From Candidatus Methanophagales archaeon (lineage in GTDB: Archaea > Halobacteriota > Syntropharchaeia > Alkanophagales > Methanospirareceae): 51,763 bases of DNA. A program made the position numbers and the translations under genes. Below the pieces are notes generated by a model. It had not been told where the DNA came from and did not search any database. It saw nothing but the letters and a program-made list of their open reading frames with translations. The stretch covers positions 1 to 51,763 of the forward strand of contig JAFNKG010000009.1 in assembly GCA_017883965.1 (NCBI GenBank), read 5' to 3'. The stretch's first letter is position 1; every line of letters begins with the position of its first letter. This document shows positions 22,201 through 30,570 of this stretch, in pieces.

Positions 22201-24384
22201 CTAAAAATCATCTCTTTCTTCTTCAATTTTTGCTCGCTCAATCTGTCGATCCAATGAGGATATATACTCATCAATCCATCGTTTTACGTTCTCGTTATCT
22301 TCTTCTCTTTTGAACTCAAGCAACTGTTGTTTTTTTTCCTGATAGTGTAAACTTGCTGGGCCACTCCAACCTTCTGTTGAAAAGTTTGCCATTAAATTCC
22401 TTCGCACATCTTCTCGTGTACCATATCGCATAAGCACTTCTCGTGCTAAGCAGATTTTTCCCTCCTCTCGAAAAAGTTTTTTAGGAACAAAACTGGCAAG
22501 ATACCATGCACGATTTTCCACATCTTCATCAACCCACCCCAAAATTTTCTCCAAATGGATCATCGGCAATGCTCCTTCCTCTCCCCTTTCAAAAAATCCG
22601 CGACCTCGCAGCCATTCTTTTATATGAAACGCCCGTGAATCTATTGGCGGACCTAAATATCTTGTGACCCGCATCCAGACCTCTTCAGGATATAGCCGTG
22701 TGATTTCGTTGAGCACAGCTTGAGTTTGTGAGCGGAAACCATCGAGGATGGTATCATCTTCCCCAAAGTGCTCAAGCATTTTGTCCGCAAGTTCTAGACT
22801 CTTTCTAGGATAAAGTTGCACAAAAGATTTCCCTATCTCAGTCCAATAATAGTCATCCATTTGATCACGTCTGCCTGCTTCAGGTTTTTGAAATAGTAAC
22901 TGATGCGTCAATAATTCCAGTGTTAGTTCTTCTGGCAAAGTGTGTTTAGACGCCCTACTAAGATAGTAAAAATGGTAAAAACCCAACGCAATAGAGACGG
23001 CGTAAGTGTCTGAACTATCAAGTAAAAACTTAATCCAGTTGTTGAAGACATGCTTGGACAGATTTAGAATATCGTTTCCCCAACCAAACATCCGAAAGTG
23101 ACTAATACCAACGATGCCTTTTTCTGCGAGATCGATGATACGCAAAAGCGCCTGATCAGTCATCCCTGATCGCCACGTCAATTCAGGGACCAAGACATTT
23201 AATTTTTTGTCTTTCGTAAGGGCATCCAGTTGCTTTTCCCACATCTCTTGTTTTTTCTCAAAGATGGCACGGAAATATCCATCAAGTAAATAGGCGCTTG
23301 CATTCTCGACTGCGTTTCGTTGCGCTTCGAGAAGTGTCGGCAAGAGCGAAAAATCTTTATCTCTCTTTCCCAGTTCATATCCAAAGCGGTAACCATTCTG
23401 TGCTTCGGTTGTCATCAGCCAGTTTAACTCTGGTTGCAACAAGTTGATATTTTCAACTGCTTGCCGGGCAAATTCTTCGATTCGCGGTTGTGCTTGGTCT
23501 ACCTGATTACCTTCTTCGTCAAATTTATCTTCAAAAACACGCATACCAACATAGCGTTTCATTAGTGATGAAAAATCGCCCCCGGTGAGTTCATCTTTAA
23601 GCTGTCCCCAACGCTGCAGGATTTGGGGTGGTAACTCCTTTCCATCATAATGGAGAATACGGATGACCTCGACAAGTACATTCTTTTTATCTACATAGGG
23701 TTTTTCTGTTAATTCGTTCACTGTGTCAATGACCATGTCTGCTAAGTTCTGAATTCTTCCCAATCCTCTGGAGCGATGAAGGAGAATACTAATCGCCTGT
23801 TGCTGTTCATCTTCCGGTAAATTATCTAATTGTTCACGTAGCAGTTGCCATACTTGCCGATATGCATCAAATAACTCTCCGTATGTTTTTGGCATCCAAA
23901 GCTGAGGTTCTTTTCGAAGTCCTTGTCGCTCAGCTCCAGTGTGGCGGACGAAATGCTGTGACTCCAATGCCTGATCGCAGGCACGCAAAGCGAGCACTCG
24001 TCGCTCTTTTGAGTTAGAGCCCAAAGCCTCTTTAAGAATTGGTAATCGTTCTTGTGGAGATGCTTCTGTCGGAGCAACGCGTCCATATCCAGAAGAAAAG
24101 AGTTCTGCAAAAACACCACTGGCGTTATTTGACCATGTTTCGTTCTCTGCTTCACCAAGAGCTAGGAGTAATCTTGCCGCATCTGCAAATAATTCTTTCC
24201 ACATTGCAATCTTTTCAAGCGCCCGAATTACTTCTCTACGACCTGTGGTAAATTGCAAAAGATCCTCTTTGGTCCATGTACCAACAGTTCTTTTGAGACA
24301 TTCTAATGCTGATTTTGGGTCAGCCTCAGCTAAAGCTAGAAATAAACGCGCCCCTTGTGTTGTTTTTAGATAATTAGTTTTCAT
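22201..24384 (-). CDS. C-terminal part of large STAND-type NTPase (second ORF; in-frame ATG at 24384; ORF track starts at 24480)
   Basis: Helical-repeat-like protein directly following the P-loop ORF, 11-nt overlap ATGAAAACTAA if ATG at 24384 is used. Confidence 0.6.
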   Translation of the reverse strand: MKTNYLKTTQGARLFLALAEADPKSALECLKRTVGTWTKEDLLQFTTGRREVIRALEKIAMWKELFADAARLLLALGEAENETWSNNASGVFAELFSSGYGRVAPTEASPQERLPILKEALGSNSKERRVLALRACDQALESQHFVRHTGAERQGLRKEPQLWMPKTYGELFDAYRQVWQLLREQLDNLPEDEQQQAISILLHRSRGLGRIQNLADMVIDTVNELTEKPYVDKKNVLVEVIRILHYDGKELPPQILQRWGQLKDELTGGDFSSLMKRYVGMRVFEDKFDEEGNQVDQAQPRIEEFARQAVENINLLQPELNWLMTTEAQNGYRFGYELGKRDKDFSLLPTLLEAQRNAVENASAYLLDGYFRAIFEKKQEMWEKQLDALTKDKKLNVLVPELTWRSGMTDQALLRIIDLAEKGIVGISHFRMFGWGNDILNLSKHVFNNWIKFLLDSSDTYAVSIALGFYHFYYLSRASKHTLPEELTLELLTHQLLFQKPEAGRRDQMDDYYWTEIGKSFVQLYPRKSLELADKMLEHFGEDDTILDGFRSQTQAVLNEITRLYPEEVWMRVTRYLGPPIDSRAFHIKEWLRGRGFFERGEEGALPMIHLEKILGWVDEDVENRAWYLASFVPKKLFREEGKICLAREVLMRYGTREDVRRNLMANFSTEGWSGPASLHYQEKKQQLLEFKREEDNENVKRWIDEYISSLDRQIERAKIEEERDDF

Positions 24385-25993
24385 TTTGGAACGGACCATT
24401 TTCTCCGAGAAGTTCTTTAACAATACGGGTGGCAACCTTAGATTCCGCCGCATATTTGAACATTTCATAAAACCATTCAAGTAGTGTTGGGGGTAAGTCT
24501 TCAGAAAAATCTTCTAAATTGAATGTAGAACCATAGGTATCCCACCACTCAGTCCACAGCTCAATATGGAGCAATTTAGGTGTGATATAGAGCCTATTTT
24601 CACCCTGAAGAATTTTTCGTGCTTTTAGCTTATTTATGATCTCTTGAAACCTTGACCAAGTGATTTGTGGATCTCCTTGATTGACTATTTCAGCTATGGC
24701 TTGCGCTTCGGCGACAACAGATCGCCCATAACCAAATCGTTTAAAAAGTGCGATGTGCCGGAGGACTAATCGTCTCTGTTGTACTTGTTGACTATCAGGA
24801 TCATCCCCACCTACAACATAGCGATCCCAGATATTAACTGTATCTGGAGGTTTCAACAAATCATCGGGATTATTTTTTAAATTCAATCCAATGACATGCG
24901 CCACTCTGGGAGAACCGCTACACAATTCTGGCCATCTATCCGCTTGATCTTTAGGAATATTATATCCCTGAATTATGCTGCTTACCTCTTCGTTGTCCAA
25001 CGGTGGTGTATCGAAGTAGTTTATGTTGCCAGCAGTATCATCGTATTCATTATAGATTGAGACGAGTTTAATTCTTGGACCGCGATATTTAAGTTTATTC
25101 CAGATATATGATCTACTATCTGGATCGCATTCATCAATAACTATGATTACAGAAAATTGATTGTCATCTCTTAAAATCTCGTTCATTAGGTCACTATCTC
25201 TAAACTTGCTAGCAGCATCGCAGTAAATAACAAGTGCTCGCAAATCGTCTGCGCGTGTTGCTTCTAAAACAAGTCTCGTTTTACCAATTCCAGCATCACC
25301 CCACACATGTATATGGACTGCCTCGCTGTTTTTACGCAGTTCATTTTGCATATTTGATATGAAATCTTTCTGCGCTTGTCCTGCTTTAAATTCTTTCTTC
25401 ATTTCACCATCTTGAGACCAACTTTTGTGTGTCTGAAATCTTGCTCTCTCTCGCTCATTGACTTGCAACGCTAATGATGGAAACGGTTTGAGGAAGCCAA
25501 TAAGGTTGTTTTGTCGCCATATTTCAATCTTTGCTTTATCGTATTTCTGATCAATGCTGGTCAATTTCCCCTTGAACTTATTGATGAGTTGGTCATCTTT
25601 GGTTTCTGGATTATCCCAACCAAATAGCACGACAACCAATGTTCCGTTTTTGTCTAAACAAGACTTGACTCGGATTTTAAGTTCGGTAGACCTGTCCTTA
25701 AACAAGATTTTTTTAATATGACTATCGTCGCTTAGAGAAAAGTTACCAGTTTTAATTTGGTAACGAGTCAGATCTTGTTTGATGATTCCCTGTCCACCGT
25801 TCACCTGCATATGTTGTACTTCGGCATCTATACCTCCATCTGCAACAGTAATTGCACTCGGTACATTGGTAAGATTTTTTCCGATTCCAAGAACAGTCGC
25901 TTCTGCCCAAAGCAATTCACGGAAAAAATCCACCGCTTCTTGGGGGCTCAGGCGTTCCAAATGTTCATTCTTGACGGTGAGAATTGTCTCCAT
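24374..25993 (-). CDS. STAND-like NTPase with N-terminal PD-(D/E)xK-like nuclease region (putative defence protein)
   Basis: GGIDAEVQ...RYQIKTG nuclease-like motif; Walker A GDAGIGKT; Walker B VIIVIDECD. Confidence 0.7.
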   Translation of the reverse strand: METILTVKNEHLERLSPQEAVDFFRELLWAEATVLGIGKNLTNVPSAITVADGGIDAEVQHMQVNGGQGIIKQDLTRYQIKTGNFSLSDDSHIKKILFKDRSTELKIRVKSCLDKNGTLVVVLFGWDNPETKDDQLINKFKGKLTSIDQKYDKAKIEIWRQNNLIGFLKPFPSLALQVNERERARFQTHKSWSQDGEMKKEFKAGQAQKDFISNMQNELRKNSEAVHIHVWGDAGIGKTRLVLEATRADDLRALVIYCDAASKFRDSDLMNEILRDDNQFSVIIVIDECDPDSRSYIWNKLKYRGPRIKLVSIYNEYDDTAGNINYFDTPPLDNEEVSSIIQGYNIPKDQADRWPELCSGSPRVAHVIGLNLKNNPDDLLKPPDTVNIWDRYVVGGDDPDSQQVQQRRLVLRHIALFKRFGYGRSVVAEAQAIAEIVNQGDPQITWSRFQEIINKLKARKILQGENRLYITPKLLHIELWTEWWDTYGSTFNLEDFSEDLPPTLLEWFYEMFKYAAESKVATRIVKELLGENGPFQNEN

Positions 25994-26037
25994 ATCCGTT
26001 TTCCCATTAACTTTTCCCTATTTTGACACGGGATTGC

Positions 26038-26133
26038 GTATAACGTTTCTCGCATATACGACGTTGCGATCGAATGGTGCAATGTCCCGATGGGCAAGCA
26101 CCGAAGGTGTGCAGCGTGTATGCCGTGTTATCT
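26038..26133 (-). repeat. attC-like site B
   Basis: minus: CAGATAACACGGCATACACGCTG...CGTCGTATATGCGAGAAACGTTATAC. Confidence 0.82.
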
Positions 26134-26156
26134 GACGTCTGACATCGTTGAAAATG

Positions 26157-26309
26157 TCACTCTTCCTTTAGTCTTGAAACTATTTTGTAGTTTCGTTTCT
26201 TTTCATTATTCCGCAAGTTTTGAAAGAAGATGTGCAGGTCATAATTTGCTTGTTTTGCAAGCTCTTCACCTGCTTTGCGGATATCTTGAACAATTGGGTC
26301 TTTCCACAT
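26157..26309 (-). CDS. Small partner protein of VapC-like module (likely antitoxin)
   Basis: MWKDPIVQDIRKAGEELAKQANYDLHIFFQNLRNNEKK immediately downstream of PIN gene. Confidence 0.65.
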   Translation of the reverse strand: MWKDPIVQDIRKAGEELAKQANYDLHIFFQNLRNNEKKRNYKIVSRLKEE

Positions 26310-26311
26310 AC

Positions 26312-26611
26312 TTACACCTCCATTAACTCTTCTGGTGTACAAATAATTACTTGAGCCATTTTCTCAACCTTGTCGTTTAATTCCAGATGAGGAAAATCTT
26401 TTAGCTCTTCCAACCTTCTTTTGGCAGCCTCTGGGTCACCAAAACTGGCTTCTTCAATTACAATTTCAGAGATGAAAACGTTGTATCGCCTCATAGCTAT
26501 AGGCCACCACTGTCGTGTAATCTCCTGATGAGCAAGAACTATGATATCTCGATTGGGTTTAGAAGTATAATAGCTTACAACTGTTGTCTCAAGATATATT
26601 GATTCTTTCAT
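26312..26611 (-). pseudogene. VapC-like PIN toxin with apparent internal in-frame deletion (~99 aa left)
   Basis: N-terminus MKESIYLETTVVSYYTSKPNRDIIVLAHQEITRQWW; VEKMAQV joined directly to C-terminal IICTPEELMEV; central PIN motifs absent. Confidence 0.7.
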
Positions 26612-26652
26612 TGAGATATCTTTTGTATTATCGCTATATAAAGCCAGATGGC

Positions 26653-26748
26653 AGATAACGGTTTGAGCATACCAGAAGTTGCCGTAGCGCAGCGAAGGCA
26701 ATTTGGGTGGAGCGACGAAGGAGCGGAACCTGGTATGCTCTGTTAGGC
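26653..26748 (-). repeat. attC-like site C
   Basis: minus: GCGCCTAACAGAGCATACCAGG...ACCCAAATTGCC...GGCAACTTCTGGTATGCTCAAACCGTTATCT. Confidence 0.87.
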
Positions 26749-26770
26749 GCTGTGCACTTCTTTCTCGATT

Positions 26771-27661
26771 TCATCTTTTTACCTCTGCCTGGACAAATCG
26801 CTCAATATCAAATTCTTTTACTGTTTTAAGTAAATCAAGGTCAACCAATTTTGAATAACGTTCTTGCATCTCCACTGAATCAATATCTTCAATAAGAGTA
26901 AGGGAGTATTGGAAAAGATAATCTTTCATATCTGCCGGATCCAAACCAAATATAAAGACAGGATTTTTCTTTTTAAGCATATATTTAGCGAGTCTTTTTA
27001 TACCATCATGGATGTATTTACCATTAATAAAACTCTTCAGGATATAACTAAAGACAATTTTACTCCCAGGAGCAGCCTGTGCTACATATTTGAATGTACT
27101 ATCATTCGCTTCTTTTGAGATATATTGTGTAACTGCTTCCCAGATAAAAAGAGTCTTAGAAGTCAAATTGTATCCTGCCTTTTTTAATTCAGCATCAAGA
27201 CTTTGCTTCTGAAAATCAATGGGAACATAAGCAACATGATCTGGAAGCTCTCCTAATATTTTTTTCATTTTTTTAATTTTCTTTTTTATTACTGTTGGAT
27301 GGTCAACTTCAAAGTAACGTATCTTTTCTATACCTGGAATATAATACGCACGGCAATCTATTCCAGAACCCAGGTTGACAACTGTCTCAACTTCCTTTTT
27401 TGTAAGACTATCTTTTAATATATCATCTACATAACGTTCGCGGCAAAAAAACCATCCCATGAATCCAGGAAAAGCTTTTTCTCTCGACTTTATAATGGAA
27501 TCACGTTTTTTAGGATTACGCATGAGAATAATAAAAAATCTATAAAGTAGTGGCAACAATTTTTCAGAATATGGGTCTTCAAAAAGTCGCTTTTCTTTTG
27601 GATATGACATCATTGCAGCTCTTGTCCAAGCAACACCGACTCCTGTTTTAATTGCTTTCAT
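26771..27661 (-). CDS. Class I SAM-dependent methyltransferase, leucine carboxyl methyltransferase-like family
   Basis: VVNLGSGIDCRAYYI; FEVDHPTVIKKK; LFIWEAVTQYI. Confidence 0.85.
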   Translation of the reverse strand: MKAIKTGVGVAWTRAAMMSYPKEKRLFEDPYSEKLLPLLYRFFIILMRNPKKRDSIIKSREKAFPGFMGWFFCRERYVDDILKDSLTKKEVETVVNLGSGIDCRAYYIPGIEKIRYFEVDHPTVIKKKIKKMKKILGELPDHVAYVPIDFQKQSLDAELKKAGYNLTSKTLFIWEAVTQYISKEANDSTFKYVAQAAPGSKIVFSYILKSFINGKYIHDGIKRLAKYMLKKKNPVFIFGLDPADMKDYLFQYSLTLIEDIDSVEMQERYSKLVDLDLLKTVKEFDIERFVQAEVKR

Positions 27662-27690
27662 AAATACCCTCCTCATTATATTAGCATGGC

Positions 27691-27775
27691 GCCTAACGTT
27701 CTCGGTGTATGCGAAGTTGCCCAGTAGGGCAATTTGGGTGAGCCCAAAGGGCGAACAGCATACACCGTGTTGTCC
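27691..27775 (-). repeat. attC-like site D
   Basis: minus: GGACAACACGGTGTATGCTGTTCGCCC...ACCCAAATTGCCC-TACT-GGGCAACTTCGCATACACCGAGAACGTTAGGC. Confidence 0.9.
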
Positions 27776-27847
27776 GAACCCGTAAGGGTTGAAGCGTAAG
27801 CGGAAAGTGCCAGAGCCCGCCTGAATTTCGACAGATCATAGTACAGT

Positions 27848-29116
27848 CTATTTCGTTTTATTCTGAATATATCTTTTCTGTAACCATTCTATGAACCTGT
27901 CAACCGATGCTAGTGTTTTTTGTCTTTCAGATTCTCCTGCTATGTCCATTCCGTGTGTATGCAGATACCCACTTCCATGAGAGATAGCAGCAATAAGGTA
28001 TACTTCACCAAATTCTGGTCTATTCCCCCTGATTAGAGGAATACACTCCTTCGTCTTTTCTGTTAGTGCACGAAATTCTGAAACTTTCTTTTCTCCACCA
28101 ATGTCAGTAAGCACACCAAATTTGTTGATGTCCTCCTCGGTTTGTGTTACATCCAATGGATATGGTCCAGAATGCTTATCTGTGTCGCCTGTGGTTTGGG
28201 CATGAAATTCTTTCCATAAGAGGGTACCACGAAAAGGTAATAGTTTTTTCATTTCTTCTACGTAGACAGCATCACCATATAGTCCAATTTTTGAGGGTAG
28301 ATAAACCTCTCCCTCTACTAAAGGAATCTTCTCTCCTTTATTTTTTACATCCCAACCATAGAACAATGGGAAACCTCCTGCGCATACAAATATTCCTCCG
28401 GTAAAGATATAGTCCTCAATGATACTGAAAATCACCTTTTTCTTAATATCAATTTCTGGATAAACCTCACCGAACGGATTAATTACTGCTGAGTATCTGT
28501 TAGATATCTGCGATGCTGAGATAAATTCAACATCATACTTTGCATTTCCATCATCTGTTTGTAATCTGCCGAGATGTTCATGCCATTCAGCGGATGAAAT
28601 AGAAGTCGATGGAGATTCGTTACATTGAACTTCATTACCTCTATCTTCTGAAACGTGGCCATTGAGAATAGCTATTTTAATCGGAAAACAAAGCTTTATG
28701 GATCTTTCGATAGTATCTAATAGCGTGAGCATTTCTTCTGTGTCACTCAAAGCATAATTTGCATCACGTTCTGAGAATGCTATTTTCGGCGGTAGACCTA
28801 GATTTTGAAATCCGTATCTAGTTAAATTACGAGATTGTTGCAACCAACGATCCGATATTACCATTGCTTTAGCAACTTTTTCCTTTAAATATGGTGTCTT
28901 TTGCCCTATTCTCTCCAACTCTGCGCCTATATAATGTTCCCGTTTATATTCGACATCCATGAACTCAAGCATCGATTTTCCCGCGAACTCAATACCCTCT
29001 TGGGTCCTGATAATGCATTCGGGGTATCTATAATGCAATTTCTGTTTCCTTGCCTCTCTTAGTGCACGTCTTGCTGTAGCTGAATAATAGAGAGCTTTTT
29101 CAATAGTTGTAACCAT
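27848..29116 (-). CDS. HEPN-like N-terminus fused to class I glutamine amidotransferase-like domain
   Basis: ALYYSATARRALREARKQKLHYRYPECIIRTQEGIEFAGKSMLEF (HEPN-like); KIAILNGH...YSAVINPFGEVYPE...IEDYIFTGGIFVCAGGFPLFYG. Confidence 0.55.
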   Translation of the reverse strand: MVTTIEKALYYSATARRALREARKQKLHYRYPECIIRTQEGIEFAGKSMLEFMDVEYKREHYIGAELERIGQKTPYLKEKVAKAMVISDRWLQQSRNLTRYGFQNLGLPPKIAFSERDANYALSDTEEMLTLLDTIERSIKLCFPIKIAILNGHVSEDRGNEVQCNESPSTSISSAEWHEHLGRLQTDDGNAKYDVEFISASQISNRYSAVINPFGEVYPEIDIKKKVIFSIIEDYIFTGGIFVCAGGFPLFYGWDVKNKGEKIPLVEGEVYLPSKIGLYGDAVYVEEMKKLLPFRGTLLWKEFHAQTTGDTDKHSGPYPLDVTQTEEDINKFGVLTDIGGEKKVSEFRALTEKTKECIPLIRGNRPEFGEVYLIAAISHGSGYLHTHGMDIAGESERQKTLASVDRFIEWLQKRYIQNKTK

Positions 29117-29202
29117 ATATTTGCACCACCATTTTCTTCCCAAAGTGAAGGTAATGAGATATTCTCTCTAATAGAGGGACGGGCTCTGGCATTTCGGACA
29201 AC

Positions 29203-29318
29203 TTCGGTATATCTGCAGTATTGCATATATCACTCCAATTTGGCATTATATCCGCATTGCGTATACCCTTCCATTTTGGTATTATATCCGCAATATTGCG
29301 TATATATATCCCTCTGAA
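29203..29318. repeat. About three imperfect tandem repeats (36-40 bp) abutting the first cassette start; possible attI-like region
   Basis: TTTGGCATTATATCCGCATTGCGTATACCCTTCCAT / TTTGGTATTATATCCGCAATATTGCGTATATATATCCCTCT / CTTCGGTATATCTGCAGTATTGCATATATCACTCCAA. Confidence 0.6.
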
Positions 29319-29350
29319 TGAACCTCCTATCTCCTTGATTTTCCTTCTTT

Positions 29351-29662
29351 TCATCCTTTTACACCTCCTCCGTTCTCTTTCTCAAACAAATTATCTAATG
29401 GGCTTTTTATCTTCCCTATATCCTTATTACTCACGTGAGTATATATTTCTGTCGTCTTCGAACTTTTGTGCCCCAATAGTTCTTGAATATACCTCAAATC
29501 TACGCCGCTTTCCAATAAATGTGTTGCAAAACTGTGCCTTAAAGAATGAACGCTAACTTCTTTCCCTATCTTTGCTTTTTCAGAAGCTTGCTCAAAAATT
29601 GCCTGAACTGTCCTCGTGGATATGTGCTTTTCAGGCTTTATTCCCTTCCAAAACATCCCCAA
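29351..29662 (-). pseudogene. 5'-truncated tyrosine recombinase/integrase (catalytic C-terminus only)
   Basis: [78 protein letters not shown]; box I arginine region missing. Confidence 0.88.
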
Positions 29663-29682
29663 AAACTTTTATCTTCCCTTCC

Positions 29683-30570
29683 TTACACCATCCCCAGCCC
29701 TTCCAGCACCCTCCTCAACTTCTCCACGTTCTCTTCACTCAACGCACCCAGCGGCAGCCGTACATGCCCTGCCGGCAGCCCCATCATCTCCGCTGCTTTC
29801 TTCACAGGTATCGGATTCGTCTCCAAGAACATCGCCTCAAACAGCGAAAACAGCCGTATAGTAATCTCCTTCGCCTTCTCCACTTCACCTTTCAACATCG
29901 CATCCACCATCTCGCACATCGGCTTCGGTGCGATATTTGCCGTTACCGAAATCACGCCCTTTCCACCTAAGCTCATTATAGGAAGCGTGAGGAAATCATC
30001 ACCTGCAACGACGGTGAAGTCCAACCCCTGTTCCGTGACCGACCTTATAATCGCTCCTACCTGTTTCAAATCGCCCGAAGCCTCCTTCACTCCTTTTATG
30101 TTCTCCACCTCTGCTGCAAGCTCTACCTGTGTTCCTGCACTTACATTTTGACCCGTTCTCGAAGGTATGTTATACAAAATCAAAGGAATCTCCACAGCAT
30201 TACCAATTCTCTTAAAATGCTCCTTTAGCCCTTTCACATTCGGTTTGTTGTAATAAGGCGTAATCAAGAGGCAAGCGTCAGCGCCCGCATCTTCCGCATA
30301 TTTCGTGAGCTCTATCGCCTCCTTTGTGTTATTCGACCCCGTCCCTGCTATCACCGGCACCTTTGAACAGTCCACCACCACATCTATCACTTCCTTATGC
30401 TCTTCATGCGAAAGCGTTGCGGATTCGCCAGTCGTGCCACACGGGACTATCCCCGCTACGCCGCCCTCTGTCACATATTCCACAAGTCCCCTCAAACCTT
30501 CCTTATCTATCTCGTCATCCTTTGTAAACGGCGTTATAAGCGCCGGATACACACCTTCTATCTCCATCAT
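29683..30570 (-). CDS. dapA: 4-hydroxy-tetrahydrodipicolinate synthase
   Basis: GVYPALITPFTKDDEID...GTTGESATLSHEEH...PLILYNIPSRTG. Confidence 0.95.
   Translation of the reverse strand: MMEIEGVYPALITPFTKDDEIDKEGLRGLVEYVTEGGVAGIVPCGTTGESATLSHEEHKEVIDVVVDCSKVPVIAGTGSNNTKEAIELTKYAEDAGADACLLITPYYNKPNVKGLKEHFKRIGNAVEIPLILYNIPSRTGQNVSAGTQVELAAEVENIKGVKEASGDLKQVGAIIRSVTEQGLDFTVVAGDDFLTLPIMSLGGKGVISVTANIAPKPMCEMVDAMLKGEVEKAKEITIRLFSLFEAMFLETNPIPVKKAAEMMGLPAGHVRLPLGALSEENVEKLRRVLEGLGMV

Larger units (their letters stand above)
21391..29202 (-). mobile_element. Integron-type gene cassette array (CALIN-like: attC sites without an intact integrase)
   Basis: Four attC-like sites, same orientation as all genes; start core of each of four cassettes is reverse complement of its own terminal inverse core (GTTGTCCGAA/TTCGGACAAC, GTTAGGCGC/GCGCCTAAC, GTTATCTG/CAGATAAC, GTTATACGC/GCGTATAAC). 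Confidence 0.85.

Noticed and set aside
22084-27775. Reading the four ~90-bp hairpins as simple transcription terminators or REP elements
   Set aside because: The core sequences differ between sites but match the opposite end of the same cassette, and three share an asymmetric centre. Terminators would not show this.
21391-29202. CRISPR array
   Set aside because: Repeats are long, few, divergent and separated by full genes. No short regular spacers and no cas genes.
29100-29354. 84-aa ORF (IADIIPKWKGIRNADIMPNWSDICNTADIPK)
   Set aside because: The repeated peptide mirrors the tandem DNA repeats. Likely read-through of a non-coding repeat region.
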